Part shown: piece after piece, positions 1 to 10,022 of the stretch
Layout of the letters: every line of letters starts with the position of its first letter
How positions within the stretch are numbered: the first letter of the stretch is position 1
Source of the DNA: Hyaloraphidium curvatum
Lineage: Eukaryota > Monoblepharomycota > Hyaloraphidiomycetes > Hyaloraphidiales > Hyaloraphidiaceae
Length of the DNA: 64,000 nt
Direction: 5' to 3'
NCBI GenBank assembly: GCA_025558095.1
Contig: JAIVFI010000024.1
Coordinates: 124,001-188,000 of the forward strand
Notes under the pieces: model-generated
Database searches by the model: none
Told to the model about the DNA's origin: nothing
Seen by the model: the letters and a program-made list of their open reading frames with translations, nothing else
Program-made: the position numbers and the translations under genes

Positions 1-297
1 GAGTACGACGAGGGCCTGCGCGCGCGAAAGATCGCCACCAAGGACCGCTTCAACGACGGTGTGATGCTGTATCAGAAGAAGCAGTTCGCACCCGCGCTGG
101 AGCGCTTCGAGGCGACGCTCGCCGGTGCGGCCGACGACTCGGTGGCACGCATGTACAGGGACCGGTGCCGCAAGATGCTGGAGAAGATTGCGGGGGGATT
201 CAGGGTCGATAACTGGGACGCCGTTGAGGTGTGTTGTTCGCTTCGGTCGCTCCGAACAGGCACTAACGCTCCGGTGCAGGTCATGTACGACAAGTGA
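1..297 (+). CDS. 3' end of a probable class III adenylate/guanylate cyclase (partial)
   Basis: An open frame runs from base 1 and is cut at its 5' end by the window. After GAG (226-228) comes an intron at 229-279 (51 nt) with a GTGTGT donor, a CACTAAC branch point and a CAG acceptor. The last exon reads VMYDK and ends in TGA at 295-297. The visible tail is helical and TPR-like (FNDGVMLYQKKQFAPALERF) and ends in a WDAVEVMYDK-type motif. From memory, such a tail with a closing W-D-G-V-x-x-M-x-x-K motif follows the catalytic domain in many class III cyclases. The catalytic domain is outside the window, so this is a family guess; another TPR-containing protein is possible. Confidence 0.45.
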   Translation, partial: EYDEGLRARKIATKDRFNDGVMLYQKKQFAPALERFEATLAGAADDSVARMYRDRCRKMLEKIAGGFRVDNWDAVEVCCSLRSLRTGTNAPVQVMYDK

Positions 298-647
298 CCT
301 CCTGCTCGCGCGAAGGACCGCGCTCAAGATACCCCGGCACGCTTTTGAACATAGCCATTTTGATCATCCCGAGCTGTTGCCTTCTTTACTATGTCTGATA
401 TGTAATGTCGGCTTGAACATCAGCTGAATTTTTGCTTCAATCGCCCTTTCACGCAATCGACCTGGGCCGAGTGCTTTGCCAGAGACGCTCGGGCCCGCCC
501 GAACTCCGCGGTGCAATTCCGCCAATCTGGGCAGCGATCCGCCGCCTAGATCCACGCAGCTCTCTTTGCGGGCTATTTTCAGCCTCTTTCCGCACCATCG
601 TGCCCTCCCGAGGCCTGGCGTAGCGCCCCCCGAGCGCGGAGCCAACA
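298..647. other. intergenic, no gene seen
   Basis: This 350-nt spacer lies between the cyclase-like tail and the chitinase. It is locally AT-richer around 345-430, which fits a 3' UTR followed by a promoter. No clear TATA box, RNA gene or repeat was recognised. Confidence 0.5.
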
Positions 648-3141
648 ATGAAGCGCCAACCCGCGAGCAGGCAGAACCTGCTCGAAAAGGCTGGCCGCAC
701 TTTCTCTATCGCCCAGCTCGAAAACAAACGCGGTCGGGTAGTTGCTCTGGCCGCATGGGGCGCCGTGGTCGTCGGAGCCGTGCTCCTCGTGGGTCTCCGT
801 GTTCGCGCCCGCCCCGCCCGCAAGCTCCACGCCAATCTTCTCGACCCCGCAGCTCGCCCTCTTAGTCGGCTTCTCCAATAAGCACGCTGAGCTCCCGTCC
901 CCCCAGGCCCGTGCAGACCTGCTCGCGGAGCTTACTCTTTTCCGCCGCTCCGGCCCGGGCGCAGAGGACCTTCCGCACGCCATGCACGAACCGGGGATGC
1001 TCGCTGGCACCGGTGCTGTGTTCCTCGGGAAGCGATTCGAGGACGCGCTGAAGCTGGGGAGGAGGGAGGTGGAGGTGTCGGTACCCGGTGCGGGGCCGAC
1101 GCAGGGCACTGAGGAGCTCGCCGGGCACTCGGTGGACGAAGGGTTCGAGGTGACCACGGGCCACGTGGAGGGATCTGAAGAAGAGGTGGACCCCGATGGT
1201 GCGCCGACGGTGGCGGACCTCGAGTCGGGGCCGGGCAGCATCATGCGCCCCCAGATCGAGTGGCCCGCGGGCTCCGAACCCGAATTCAACGGCACCGAGA
1301 CGGACGGGGAATTGGGCGCAGAGATTGCCGCCGTGGGAAGCACGAAGCAGACGCGTCCCCGCACGACGAGGAAGTCGACCCGCAGGACAACGACGACCCA
1401 AAGGACGCCGCCGCGATCCACGGCGGTGCCTGTCACCAACCTGCCCGTGAGCAGGGACTTCCGGTGCGGCCAGGGGGCCGGGACCCAGTGTCCCAGCGGT
1501 CTATGCTGCTCGCAGTATGATTGGTGCGGAGTGACCGATGGCCAGTGGGTTTCTGGGTGATCGGCTGTGCTCGGGTTGCGTTGAAGCTGACGTCATCCCG
1601 CGATTACAGCTGCGCACAGGGCTGCCAGCGCGGCTTCGGGCGCTGCAACGGCTTCGAAAACGTCCTTCCACCTGCCCCGCCTGCCCCGCCGTCCCTTCCC
1701 TCTCCGCCTGCACCCCCTGTGCCGTCGCGGCCCCCCGGCCGGGGAGCAGGTGTCGTCATGTACCTCGCCAACTGGGGCCCGCAGGACATCTCCGGATTCG
1801 ACCTGAACGGGATCGACGTCATAAACTACGCTTTCGTCAGCATGAGGCAGGACGGGTCGCTCACGTCCGGCGGGGACTATGCTCGCGGTCCGTCTCACCG
1901 CTTGTTGCTGGCCATCCTTCCCTCATACTCCCGCTCTCGCAGGCGGCATGCAGTACACCCTAAACAAGGTCCTCAAGGACCGCTACCCCGGCCTCCGCAC
2001 CGTGTTTTCGATCGGCGGCTGGACCGATTCGCAGTGGTTCTCGGTGGTCGCGGCCGATCCCACTCGCCGGGCGAGGTTCGCGGACGCTGTGAGGAGCTAC
2101 ATGGTCAACAACAGGTTCGACGGCGTGGACATTGATTGGGGTGGGTGTCGATGAACCTGCCTGCGGACTACAACAAACTGACCGATCGTTGCGTGCAACA
2201 GAGTACCCAGGTCTGATATGGTTGCGGGCATGCACCAGGCTGGGAAGCTACTGACTGGGTACCCGATCGCAGGCGGTGGCGGCCAGCCGGGCAACACGGC
2301 GTCGCAGGACGACGCGCGCAACTTTGTCCTGATGGTCAGAGACATCCGGGACCGGATCGGGCAGGACGCCCTCATCACCGCCGCGGTTTCGGCTGATGTG
2401 TCCAAGCTTGGGAACTACGCCGTGCCGCTGGCCAACTTGTTCGACTGGATCAACGTCGTAAGCACTGTCGTGCGAAGCCACCTATGTCGAAAGCTTAAGA
2501 GCCACTTGCAGATGACTTACGACATGGCGGGTGGATGGTCCGGCAGCTCCGGACTGAACGCCCCGCTGGACGACCAAGCGCGCGCGATGGAGGGATTCGT
2601 CCGGGCCGGGGTGCCCAGGGCCAAGCTGTCAATGGGCCTCGCGTTCTACGGCCGCGGATTCTTCGTCGACAGCGGAACGAACGGAGGCTTGGGACAACGG
2701 ATCACGGGCCTTCCATCGATGGACGGCACGGATGAGTGAGTGATTCGAGATCGCCACTTCGCAAGCAACCGCCGATCTTCCGTTTGCAGGCCCGGCGTCT
2801 GGGCGTGGCGCGGCCTCCGGCGCACCATCTTGGCCGCCGGCCCGACCACGCCGGCCGCGGGATGGCAGCGGACTTATCTGTCGAACCTGCACACGCCGAC
2901 GCTTTGGAACGCCGCGCGGAGGATCTTCGTCGGGTACGACGACACGGTGTCTACCTGCAACAAGGCAAAGTGGGTCAGGGAGCAGGGGTACGGAGGAGGT
3001 GAGAGCATCTGCGCACCAGAGTAGAGCACGGCTTACATCCTGCGGGCACCAGTGATGGTCTGGGAGTTCACGCAAGACTTCAACTCTGAGCTGGCGAGGG
3101 CGACGACAGAGGCGTGGCGAGGGCTCAGGCCGAACTGCTAG
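648..3141 (+). CDS. membrane-anchored CBM18-GH18 chitinase
   Basis: Endo-type chitinase that hydrolyses chitin beta-1,4 links, probably for wall remodelling. Exons: 648-788, 907-1544, 1610-1887, 1943-2140, 2202-2210, 2273-2457, 2512-2735, 2790-2998, 3053-3141; the first junction is the least certain. In order: a short basic N-terminus and a hydrophobic anchor (ALAAWGAVVVGAVLL); an acidic then Thr/Arg-rich stalk; a type 1 chitin-binding domain (CPSGLCCSQYDWCG, completed across the 1545-1609 intron as VTDGHCAQGCQRGF); a Pro-rich linker; and a GH18 barrel with SIGGWTDS, the catalytic DGVDIDWEYP, MTYDMAGGWS and a final VMVWEFTQD. The Glu-Tyr-Pro of the catalytic motif is encoded by the 9-nt exon 2202-2210. 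Read without splicing, the motif would be DIDWG and dead. The stop is TAG. The enzyme call is firm; the N-terminal anchor is inferred. Confidence 0.9.
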
Positions 3142-3395
3142 GAATGTGTAGGAGCCCGCGACATTGAATCTCAGGCATCTGCGCGGGGACTAGATTACCT
3201 TCTGCCGTTGCGCGATCCGGAGTCGATCGGTTGTTGTGGCTCAGCGCTGTGTACGTCCGCCGCCGCCGATTCACCCTCTTCTCTCCCCAACTTCGGTCAC
3301 TTGCGAACCGCCAGAGACCGGCACTTGCGGGCGACTGCTTTGGAAGCGACCAAGCGCGGCGCCTGAGCTCCCGGAAAGCCCCGCCGAGGCCTCTG

Positions 3396-4866
3396 ATGAC
3401 CGAAATGGAGGGGAATCGCCACGACGAGGTGTCCACCCAGGACCCCCTCATCCCGGAGCAAGGCAAGGCCAAGAACGAGCCTTACCCCCCCACGGACATG
3501 AGTGCGTCTCCTGCCTTTGCGCGGCCCGGCCCCGGAACCGCCGAGGCTCATTGAGCACCCCTGTCCACGCGGCCGACCCGGCACCTCCAGCCGTGAACTT
3601 CACGACCGCCCAACCGAGCTTTGCGCACGAGATTGCGGTGGTCTCGGGCAAGAGCAACTTCTACGAGCGGTTCTACACCGGTCTCGGCGATATCTTCGGC
3701 ACCCTCGGTGCCATCCCTGGCTGCGTCTGCTTCCCGAACGGTATGGCTCGGCTGCTGAGGGATATATGATTCTCCTCACAACGCCCTACCAGCGTACAAG
3801 GTCGTCCCGCAAGGCACCGTCGGTGAGTGCTCTAGGCAGCCAACGGGCTGCCGTATCTCACGGAGTCCACGCGTCGGCAGGTCTCGTGACCCGCTTCGGC
3901 AAGTTCTACAAGTCCGTCGACCCCGGCCTCCACTACGTCACGCCCATCGTCGAGAACCTGACCCTCGTCGACATCAAGATCCAGACGGAGGAGATCCCGA
4001 GGCAGACCGTGACGACCAAGGACAACGTGTCGATCCAGATCGACAGCGTGCTGTTCTGGCACGTCGTCGACCCCTTCACCGCCGCTTTCCTGTGAGGGTC
4101 TTCCCGTTACGTTTGTCTGTTGTGCTCACGATGAGCTCGGAAACGCAGCGTCGGAGACTTGAAACTGGCACTGGTTGAGCGGACGCAGACCACGCTGCGC
4201 TCGGTCCTCGGCACCAAAGTGCTGCAAGACGCAATTGAGAGTGGGCCTCGGGTCGTTTTACGTTGCGGGGATGGTGGCCGACGTCGATTCTTTCAGACCG
4301 AGACCAGATCGCCCACGAGATCAGCGAGCTCATCGAGGGCCCCGCGTCGGCGTGGGGCGTCCGGGTCGAGAGCATGCTCATCAAGGACCTCGTTTTCTCC
4401 CAGTTTGTATTGCGCCCGATGCCGGCCCGAAGACGGTGCACTGACCGCCTGATCGACAGGGAGCTCCAAGAGACCCTGTCCTCGGCCGCCAAGCAGAAGC
4501 GGATCGGCGAATCCAAGGTCATCCAGGCGCGGGCGGAAGTCGACGCCGCCAAGCTCATGCGGCAGGCTGCCGACGTGCTCAGGTTGGTCCGGCCCGGATC
4601 CGACTGGATGGCCTGCTGACGGTGGTCCCCAGCACCCCGGCGGCGATGCAGATCCGCTACCTGGACACGCTCAGTGCCATGGCTCGGTCGGGCAACAGCA
4701 AGGTTATCTTCGTGCCTGGTCGGTCGCTTGCTTTTCTTGACCGTGGACCGCTCTGACAAATCTCGTCGTTGAAGGTTCTTCCGAGCTAGCCGCCCAATCG
4801 ACGACGTCGAGCTCGCACGTCAACCCGCTCCAGCAGAGCATCACCGGGGAGCTGACGAACGAGTGA
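3396..4866 (+). CDS. stomatin-family (band 7/PHB) membrane protein
   Basis: Scaffold protein of the SPFH/stomatin family, which sits as a hairpin in the membrane inner leaflet and forms oligomeric microdomains. Exons: 3396-3501, 3591-3740, 3793-3822, 3881-4091, 4149-4240, 4297-4402, 4460-4582, 4633-4718, 4775-4866. All phases match. Visible segments: a polar N-terminus with DPLIPEQGKAK; a hydrophobic hairpin (IFGTLGAIPGCVCFPN); the PHB core (RFGKFYKSVDPGLHYVTP, TTKDNVSIQIDSVLFWHV, ALVERTQTTLRSVLG); the coiled region ELQETLSSAAKQKRIGESK; and a tail with AMQIRYLDTLSAMARSGNSK. About 310 residues, the usual family length. The start could be either ATG 3396 or ATG 3405 in the same frame. All introns are 50-90 nt. 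Confidence 0.92.
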
Positions 4867-5030
4867 GGCTGAAGGGCACGGCGGGGTGGTGGTCATGCTG
4901 TTATTCTTTCGTTCTCATTGCTCATAGTTCGCTTTCGTCGGCTGAATGGATCTGATTATAGAACTGGATACAATGATCCCTCCTCCTGCACCTTTACATC
5001 CATGGCACAGCATTTCCAATTGGATCGGCA

Positions 5031-5990
5031 CTAAAGTTTCGCCCGCACCGGCGAAATCTCGACGTAGTTCCGCTGCATGAGGCTCTGCACGTCCTGCAGC
5101 AGCTTCTCCACGTCTCCGCCTTTCAGACCCTTGGTCTCGATCGGAGGGAGAACTGGGGCTTTCAAGTCAGTTGAGGGTGATTGCATATGGAACAGTGAAG
5201 CTCACCGCGCACCCGGATCGTCCCGGAATGGAATCGCTTCGCCCGGGAATCGTACAGGTGGGCGTAGTTGGAAATCACGACGGGAACGATCGGCGATCCG
5301 GTCTCGATCGCAACCCGGAAGGCGCCCTTCTTGAAGGGCAACAGCTTGGGCGTCGGCATGCTGGGAAGGACGAGCTTCAGGAACTGGTAACGCGAGACCA
5401 GCCAAGGAAGCCCACTGTGCCCGCGTCCCCTCGGGAAAGATGACGAGGCCGACGTTCTCCTTCATCATCTTGTCGGTCACGTTCTTCATTGTGGCCATGG
5501 CGTTCGCGTGCTCCTGTGCGGCCTGTTCCGCGTCCTCCTTGGCCCCAGTGATGTGGTCGCGCCGGCGAACAAAGGCATGTCCCGCCATAGCGAGGTACCA
5601 CCCGAGGAAAGGTGCCCAGGCTAAGGTGTGCTTGGCCATGACCACGGCTTGCCGCGGGAACAGCCTCGCGATGATCAGCACGTCCAGCTATGCCTGGTGG
5701 TTCGCGACGATCACTCGGCGGCCGCCGTTGACCGAAGGGTCGAGGTTTTCCATCCCCTCGACCTCGAACGAGATCCCGACGAGCGGGCCGACGAAGTGCT
5801 CGAACATGAACCGCGTCGCCTGGTTGGCCTTTTGCGGATCTCCGACGAGCCATGCCAGAGGAGCGGCGACGAGGCTCGAGAAGACGAATGCCACAGTCGA
5901 CAGGCCCGCGAATGCGCTGGCCCGGGCGTAGAACTCGAGCAGCTGTCCGGCCGTCGGCTTCGGCTCCGGCACGCTCTTCGACGCCGCCAT
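5031..5990 (-). CDS. 1-acyl-sn-glycerol-3-phosphate acyltransferase, with an in-frame TAG
   Basis: Would convert lysophosphatidate to phosphatidate in phospholipid synthesis, at the ER membrane. Exons (minus): 5990-5416, 5360-5206, 5158-5031. The N-terminus carries a hydrophobic segment (STVAFVFSSLVAAPLAWLV). The acyltransferase motifs are present: the NHX4D block, FPEGTRAHMPTP continuing to LLPFKKGAFR across the 5361-5415 intron, and IPVxP-like SPIVPVVISNYAHLY. Inside the NHX4D block the codons read Asn-His-Gln-Ala-TAG-Leu-Asp, so a stop (5688-5690) sits where the family has an ordinary residue. Everything downstream stays open and conserved. This is a recent nonsense allele, a sequencing error or readthrough. 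The gene is divergent from the F-box gene, 143 bp apart. Confidence 0.85.
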
Positions 5991-6133
5991 CGCGGGACGA
6001 TGATGCGGAGAATCGACTGCGAATCGATGCGGCCGCGATTATTTGCGGAGGCGCGTTGAGATCGCGTCACGGCTGGGGCCGCGGGCCCGCCAAGTTCCGC
6101 CGGGCCGTCCGGGCCACCCCCATCGATTTCCGC

Positions 6134-7591
6134 ATGGCGTCGCGAGACCGCGAGCTGCGCTGCTTGCGGCGGGACCTGGCCGCGGCCGAGAGGGAGCGGG
6201 ACGCGCTGCGCGGGCGCGTCGCCGACCTGGAGCGCGCCGTCGCCGTGCTGCAGGACGCGCTGGTCCGGGCCAGGGCCCCGATTCGGATCGAGCTGGACGT
6301 GCCGCTGAAGCCGCGTGACGACGTCAGGCCGGTGTTGCCGCCCGAGCTCCTGCTCCAGGTGGCGGAGTGGGCCCTGCTCCGGCCGCCGTCCGGCGAGGAC
6401 GAAATCGTCCTTGAAGATGCGCAGTTGAGGAGGCGGAGGCTGCTCGGCATGGCCATGATGTCGCGGGCTTGCTACCGTCTTCTCGCGCCGCTCCTCGTTT
6501 CCTGTGTCGACGTGGACGCCGTCGCCCTCAAAGGGAAGGCCCTCTTCCGCGCGGTCAGCGGCGTCTCGCACGGATCGCAGGCCAATGCGGTCAGGACCTT
6601 GGTTCTTTCGGAGCAGCGCACGATGAGCGCGCTCGCTTCCGGGGTCGTCTGCGATATTGTGGGACGGTTCACCCGCCTTCGCTCGCTCGAGCTCGGCCTC
6701 TGCGCGTTTGACGACGTCGGGGAGCTCTTTTCCCTGCCGCTGGAGGAGCTCGAAGAGCTCAGACTGGAACTGCGTCCAACGACGTCAAGCACGTTGGAAG
6801 AAGAGTTCGGCGACGAACGCTTTCGATTGCCTCCTTTGCTGCGAAAGCTGACCGTGACAGGACTGGCTTATGCCAGAGTGGTCGCCGCATTTCTCCGGTC
6901 ATGTCACGGGAGGTTGGAACCGGATTTCTGGCTGTTGCTCCGCGCTTTCGACAGCCAGCAGGCGGCGGATGAGTTTGTGGAGCGAATGCCTGACGAGGTC
7001 CTGAGCCTGTGGAAGCGTTTCACCGTCGAGGACTGGCAGCTTTTCTCGGCTCTTGTTGCTCGCCCCTCTTTTCGGCCCGAATCGATCGATGCATCGGGGT
7101 CCGAACCAGACTACAGCGACGAAGCTGCCGACCTCCACGATTTCGAGTGTCTCCTCCTCCTACCCTCCCTCAAGCACCTCCATCTCAACGCGGTGGAAGT
7201 TCGTCCGCGCCTCGGCGACGTGCGCCTGCCCCCGAACCTGCAGACCCTTCGCATCGACAACCTTTGGATCGACAGCGACGACGATCCCGCCAGCGTCGCG
7301 CGGTTCGCGGAGGAACTGCGCCGCCTGCCCGCGCGGCCGGTGCTCACCGTGAACCGATTCTGGGATTCCTTCGTGCGCGACTCCCTGTGGGCGGGACCGC
7401 TCGTCCCCCGGCGGCTGCTCCGGTGCCTCGAGGTGCTGCGGGAATCGGACGCGGCCGACGTGAGGTTCGACGATCTGGTGGAGCTCACGGAATGGGCGTG
7501 TGGGAATGGCATCGGAGGGGCCGGAGACGAGGGCGGTGCCGACTACGGCTTGGGGCTGGAGGCCGAGGATGCGGGGCTCCTCGTAGAATGA
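6134..7591 (+). CDS. F-box-like protein with leucine-rich C-terminus
   Basis: Intronless, about 485 residues from the chosen ATG at 6134. The frame is open further upstream, but those codons overlap the promoter of the divergent acyltransferase. The N-terminus is a short coiled coil (LRRDLAAAERERDALRGRVA). An F-box-like segment follows (VLPPELLLQVAEWALL and LLGMAMMSRACYRLLAPLLV). The rest has irregular leucine-rich stretches such as FTRLRSLELGLCAFDDVGEL and LLLLPSLKHLHLNAVEV. F-box proteins are known substrate receptors of SCF ubiquitin ligases, and leucine-rich repeats usually bind the substrate. The substrate here cannot be guessed. Many fungi carry expanded families of this build. The F-box call is moderate because the motif is short and divergent. 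Confidence 0.7.
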   Translation: MASRDRELRCLRRDLAAAERERDALRGRVADLERAVAVLQDALVRARAPIRIELDVPLKPRDDVRPVLPPELLLQVAEWALLRPPSGEDEIVLEDAQLRRRRLLGMAMMSRACYRLLAPLLVSCVDVDAVALKGKALFRAVSGVSHGSQANAVRTLVLSEQRTMSALASGVVCDIVGRFTRLRSLELGLCAFDDVGELFSLPLEELEELRLELRPTTSSTLEEEFGDERFRLPPLLRKLTVTGLAYARVVAAFLRSCHGRLEPDFWLLLRAFDSQQAADEFVERMPDEVLSLWKRFTVEDWQLFSALVARPSFRPESIDASGSEPDYSDEAADLHDFECLLLLPSLKHLHLNAVEVRPRLGDVRLPPNLQTLRIDNLWIDSDDDPASVARFAEELRRLPARPVLTVNRFWDSFVRDSLWAGPLVPRRLLRCLEVLRESDAADVRFDDLVELTEWACGNGIGGAGDEGGADYGLGLEAEDAGLLVE

Positions 7592-8320
7592 TCGAATCGT
7601 CAAGAGACCCAATAGATGGCTACTGACGAATGTCCAGCAGAAGTTGAAAGAGTCTTTGAAGCACAAGCTCGACTTCGGATGGATCTGGCCTTCGCGTCAG
7701 CAAGCTGGGATGAGAGCCAGATCGGACTTCACGCCGGAACGGACGATCATCATGCAGCGCCCAACCGGCCATTTCGGACACATGAAACTGCCTTGGAGAC
7801 GGTTTCTCGAGGCCGGATGATGCTCTCAACGGTACACTCAGGCGCTGTGCGGTGGAGCGGATGTGATGGTGTTCCGCGGGCCCGCTCAAGCCAAAACAGT
7901 CTGCCCATTTTCTCCCACCTCGGACGACCGCGTCGTCCCGCCGCCGCCGCCTCGCTTCCCACCGCCCGCCCGCGCCGCGCTGCGTGCCGGCCCGCCGGCC
8001 CCCCCGCCGCTCGCCCCCTCATGGTGTCGGCCTTTGCGGTCCGCCCGCGCTTCGAGATCCCCTCCGTCGCCTTCGCCGCGCGCGCCGCGCCCCGCGTAGG
8101 CCTGCCGGGCTTTGCACTCTTCTGCGGCGGAGAGCTCCTCGACCCGGGTGCGGATCGCGCCGCGCTGACCCGCCGGCCTCGCTGACCCGCCGTCCAGGCT
8201 AAATCCGCTGCCCGCTCGGATCCGGGCTCCCGCCGGCCTGCCCCGCTCCGCTGCTCCTAGCCGGCGTTCTTTTTCCCCCGCCATCCTCCCCGCCGCCACC
8301 CACTCGCCCATCCGCCGCCA
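7592..8320. other. intergenic, pyrimidine-rich, no gene seen
   Basis: This 730-nt stretch separates the F-box gene from the phosphatase. Its second half (about 7920-8320) is strongly C-rich on the + strand, with many CCGCC and CCCGC blocks leading up to the phosphatase ATG, as expected for a GC-rich promoter. The open frames here are Arg/Pro/Ala-rich composition artefacts. No RNA gene or transposon was recognised. Confidence 0.5.
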
Positions 8321-9431
8321 ATGTCGTCGGACGCCGCCAAGGTGCCCGAGGCGAAGCCGGCAAAGATGCCGAACATCCCCCTCGCCCGCATCTTCTCCCC
8401 CGTGAACCACAAGAACTTCCGCTTCCTCATCCTTGATTGCCCTACCGACTCGACCCTCCCGGTCTACCTGCAGGTCGGTCGAACCCGTCGACTCATTTTC
8501 TGGGACCGACAACTAACGATTCTGCGGCCTCCAGGAGCTCAAGAACCGCGGCGTCACCGACGTCGTCCGCGTGTGCGAGCCCACCTACAAGAAGGAGCTC
8601 CTGGTGTCCAACGGCATCCAGGTGCACGACTGGCCGTTCCCCGACGGGGGCGTGCCGCCGAAGCAGGTCGTGCACGGCTGGCTCTCGCTGGTGGACGAGC
8701 GGTTCGGGAACGTTCCCGAGCCGCCGAAGGACGCGAAGCCGGGGCAGAACCAGGGGCCGACCATCGTGGGTTCATTTTGTGCGGGATCGCGGCGGCAAGT
8801 GCTGACTCGCATCGCAGGCGGTCCACTGCGTCGCCGGGCTCGGCCGCGCACCGGTTCTGGTTGCCATCGCGCTCATCGAGGCGGGCATGAGCCCGCTCGA
8901 CGCTGTCGAGTACGTGCGCAAGTTCCGCCGCGGAGCCTTCAACTCGGTCCAGATCGGATACCTGTTTGTGCTCCACCTCTGCTTCTCCTTCATCATCATC
9001 TGACCTTTTCTGGCCACTGCAGTGACTCGTACAAGCGCGGCTCCACCGGCGGCCTGAAGAAGCTCCGCATGACCGGCGCCGGCTCCAGCAAGGACCTCGC
9101 CGCCGCCGCCCCACCCTCGGGCGGCTTCTTCAACTCCATCAAGCGCGTCCCGTCCCCCATGGACGAGAAGGCCGGGCGGCGGGGCTCCCCGTCGCCCACT
9201 GGGGACAACCCGAGCGGCGGCTCGGCGTCGGCGCCGCCCGTCGCCGCCGCCGCCGCCGGGAACGGGTACGGCACCGCGGTGCCGGCGGGCCAGGCGGCAA
9301 ACAGCAAGGGCATCGGCTCGTTCTTCCGCTCGTTCGGGAAGAAGGGCGGGTCGCCCACGCCGCCGCCGGCCGCTGCGCCGGGCAATCCGCCGTCGCCGCC
9401 GGGGACGGGCGGGCCGCTGCCGGTTTCTTGA
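8321..9431 (+). CDS. PRL-type (PTP4A) protein tyrosine phosphatase
   Basis: Dual-specificity/tyrosine phosphatase of the PRL family. Exons: 8321-8473, 8535-8765, 8818-8963, 9023-9431; the first intron has a CTAAC branch point. The protein shows [32 protein letters not shown], the general-acid region [12 protein letters not shown], and the P-loop [19 protein letters not shown] with the C-x5-R signature. It then reads [20 protein letters not shown] and a polybasic stretch. Animal PRLs end soon after this with a CAAX prenylation box. Here the protein continues for about 120 residues of Gly/Pro/Ala/Ser-rich, low-complexity sequence with two more basic patches, and ends PLPVS with no CAAX cysteine. 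Membrane targeting by prenylation is therefore not expected. Confidence 0.9.
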
Positions 9432-10022
9432 CTCTCGGGAGAGGATGTCGGCATGGATGAGGGACGGGATGTCGCGGTCCGGCGGAGGGAGGAGCTGGGA
9501 CGGGGAAGGAGGGTCTTGATATGGGTCGGGGATAACTAAGGACCTCTGCTCTGTCGGAAGGATACCTGGTTGGTGTATCTGGTGGATGATAGACATGGTG
9601 AACGGCCCCTATTGCGTCGCCAAATGGCCGTGGCGCTTTCCCGCTCGCCCGGGCCTAAACGGTCGGTGAAGCCCGCACGCACGTCAGCGACGCTACAGCT
9701 CTATCGTCCTCCCTGAGGAACCACGGTGAGGCCGAATCAGCCTGTATAGAAGGGAAGAAATAATACCATCGGTCAGAAGTGCTAGTGGATGCGCGGAACA
9801 AGGTGTCGAGCCACGCCGTTATGTCTTAGACGCGTACTTGCGCCACAAGCCCCGACTGCCCCGACTGGGTTCGATCGTGCTCGATCAGGCACCAGCATTC
9901 GTATCGCCATGGCCGCGCACCTCTCCGCAGCGTCGTCGCCGCTTCCATGCCGACGCAGAGCGCTTCTTTGCTGTGCTCCGCGGCGGCCGTTGGTGCGGTC
10001 CAGCAGGAGTGAGGTCACGGGG
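9432..10022. other. intergenic, no gene seen
   Basis: 590-nt spacer between the phosphatase and receptor-like kinase 1. The 9480-9600 part is purine-rich. The frame of kinase 1 is open upstream of its ATG at 10023, but that upstream part lacks a signal peptide and is Arg-rich, so it was not annotated. No repeat or RNA gene was recognised. Confidence 0.45.

Noticed and set aside
7616-8185. Plus-strand open frame after the F-box gene
   Set aside because: It turns into Arg/Pro/Ala low complexity, has no recognisable motif, and overlaps the C-rich promoter of the phosphatase.
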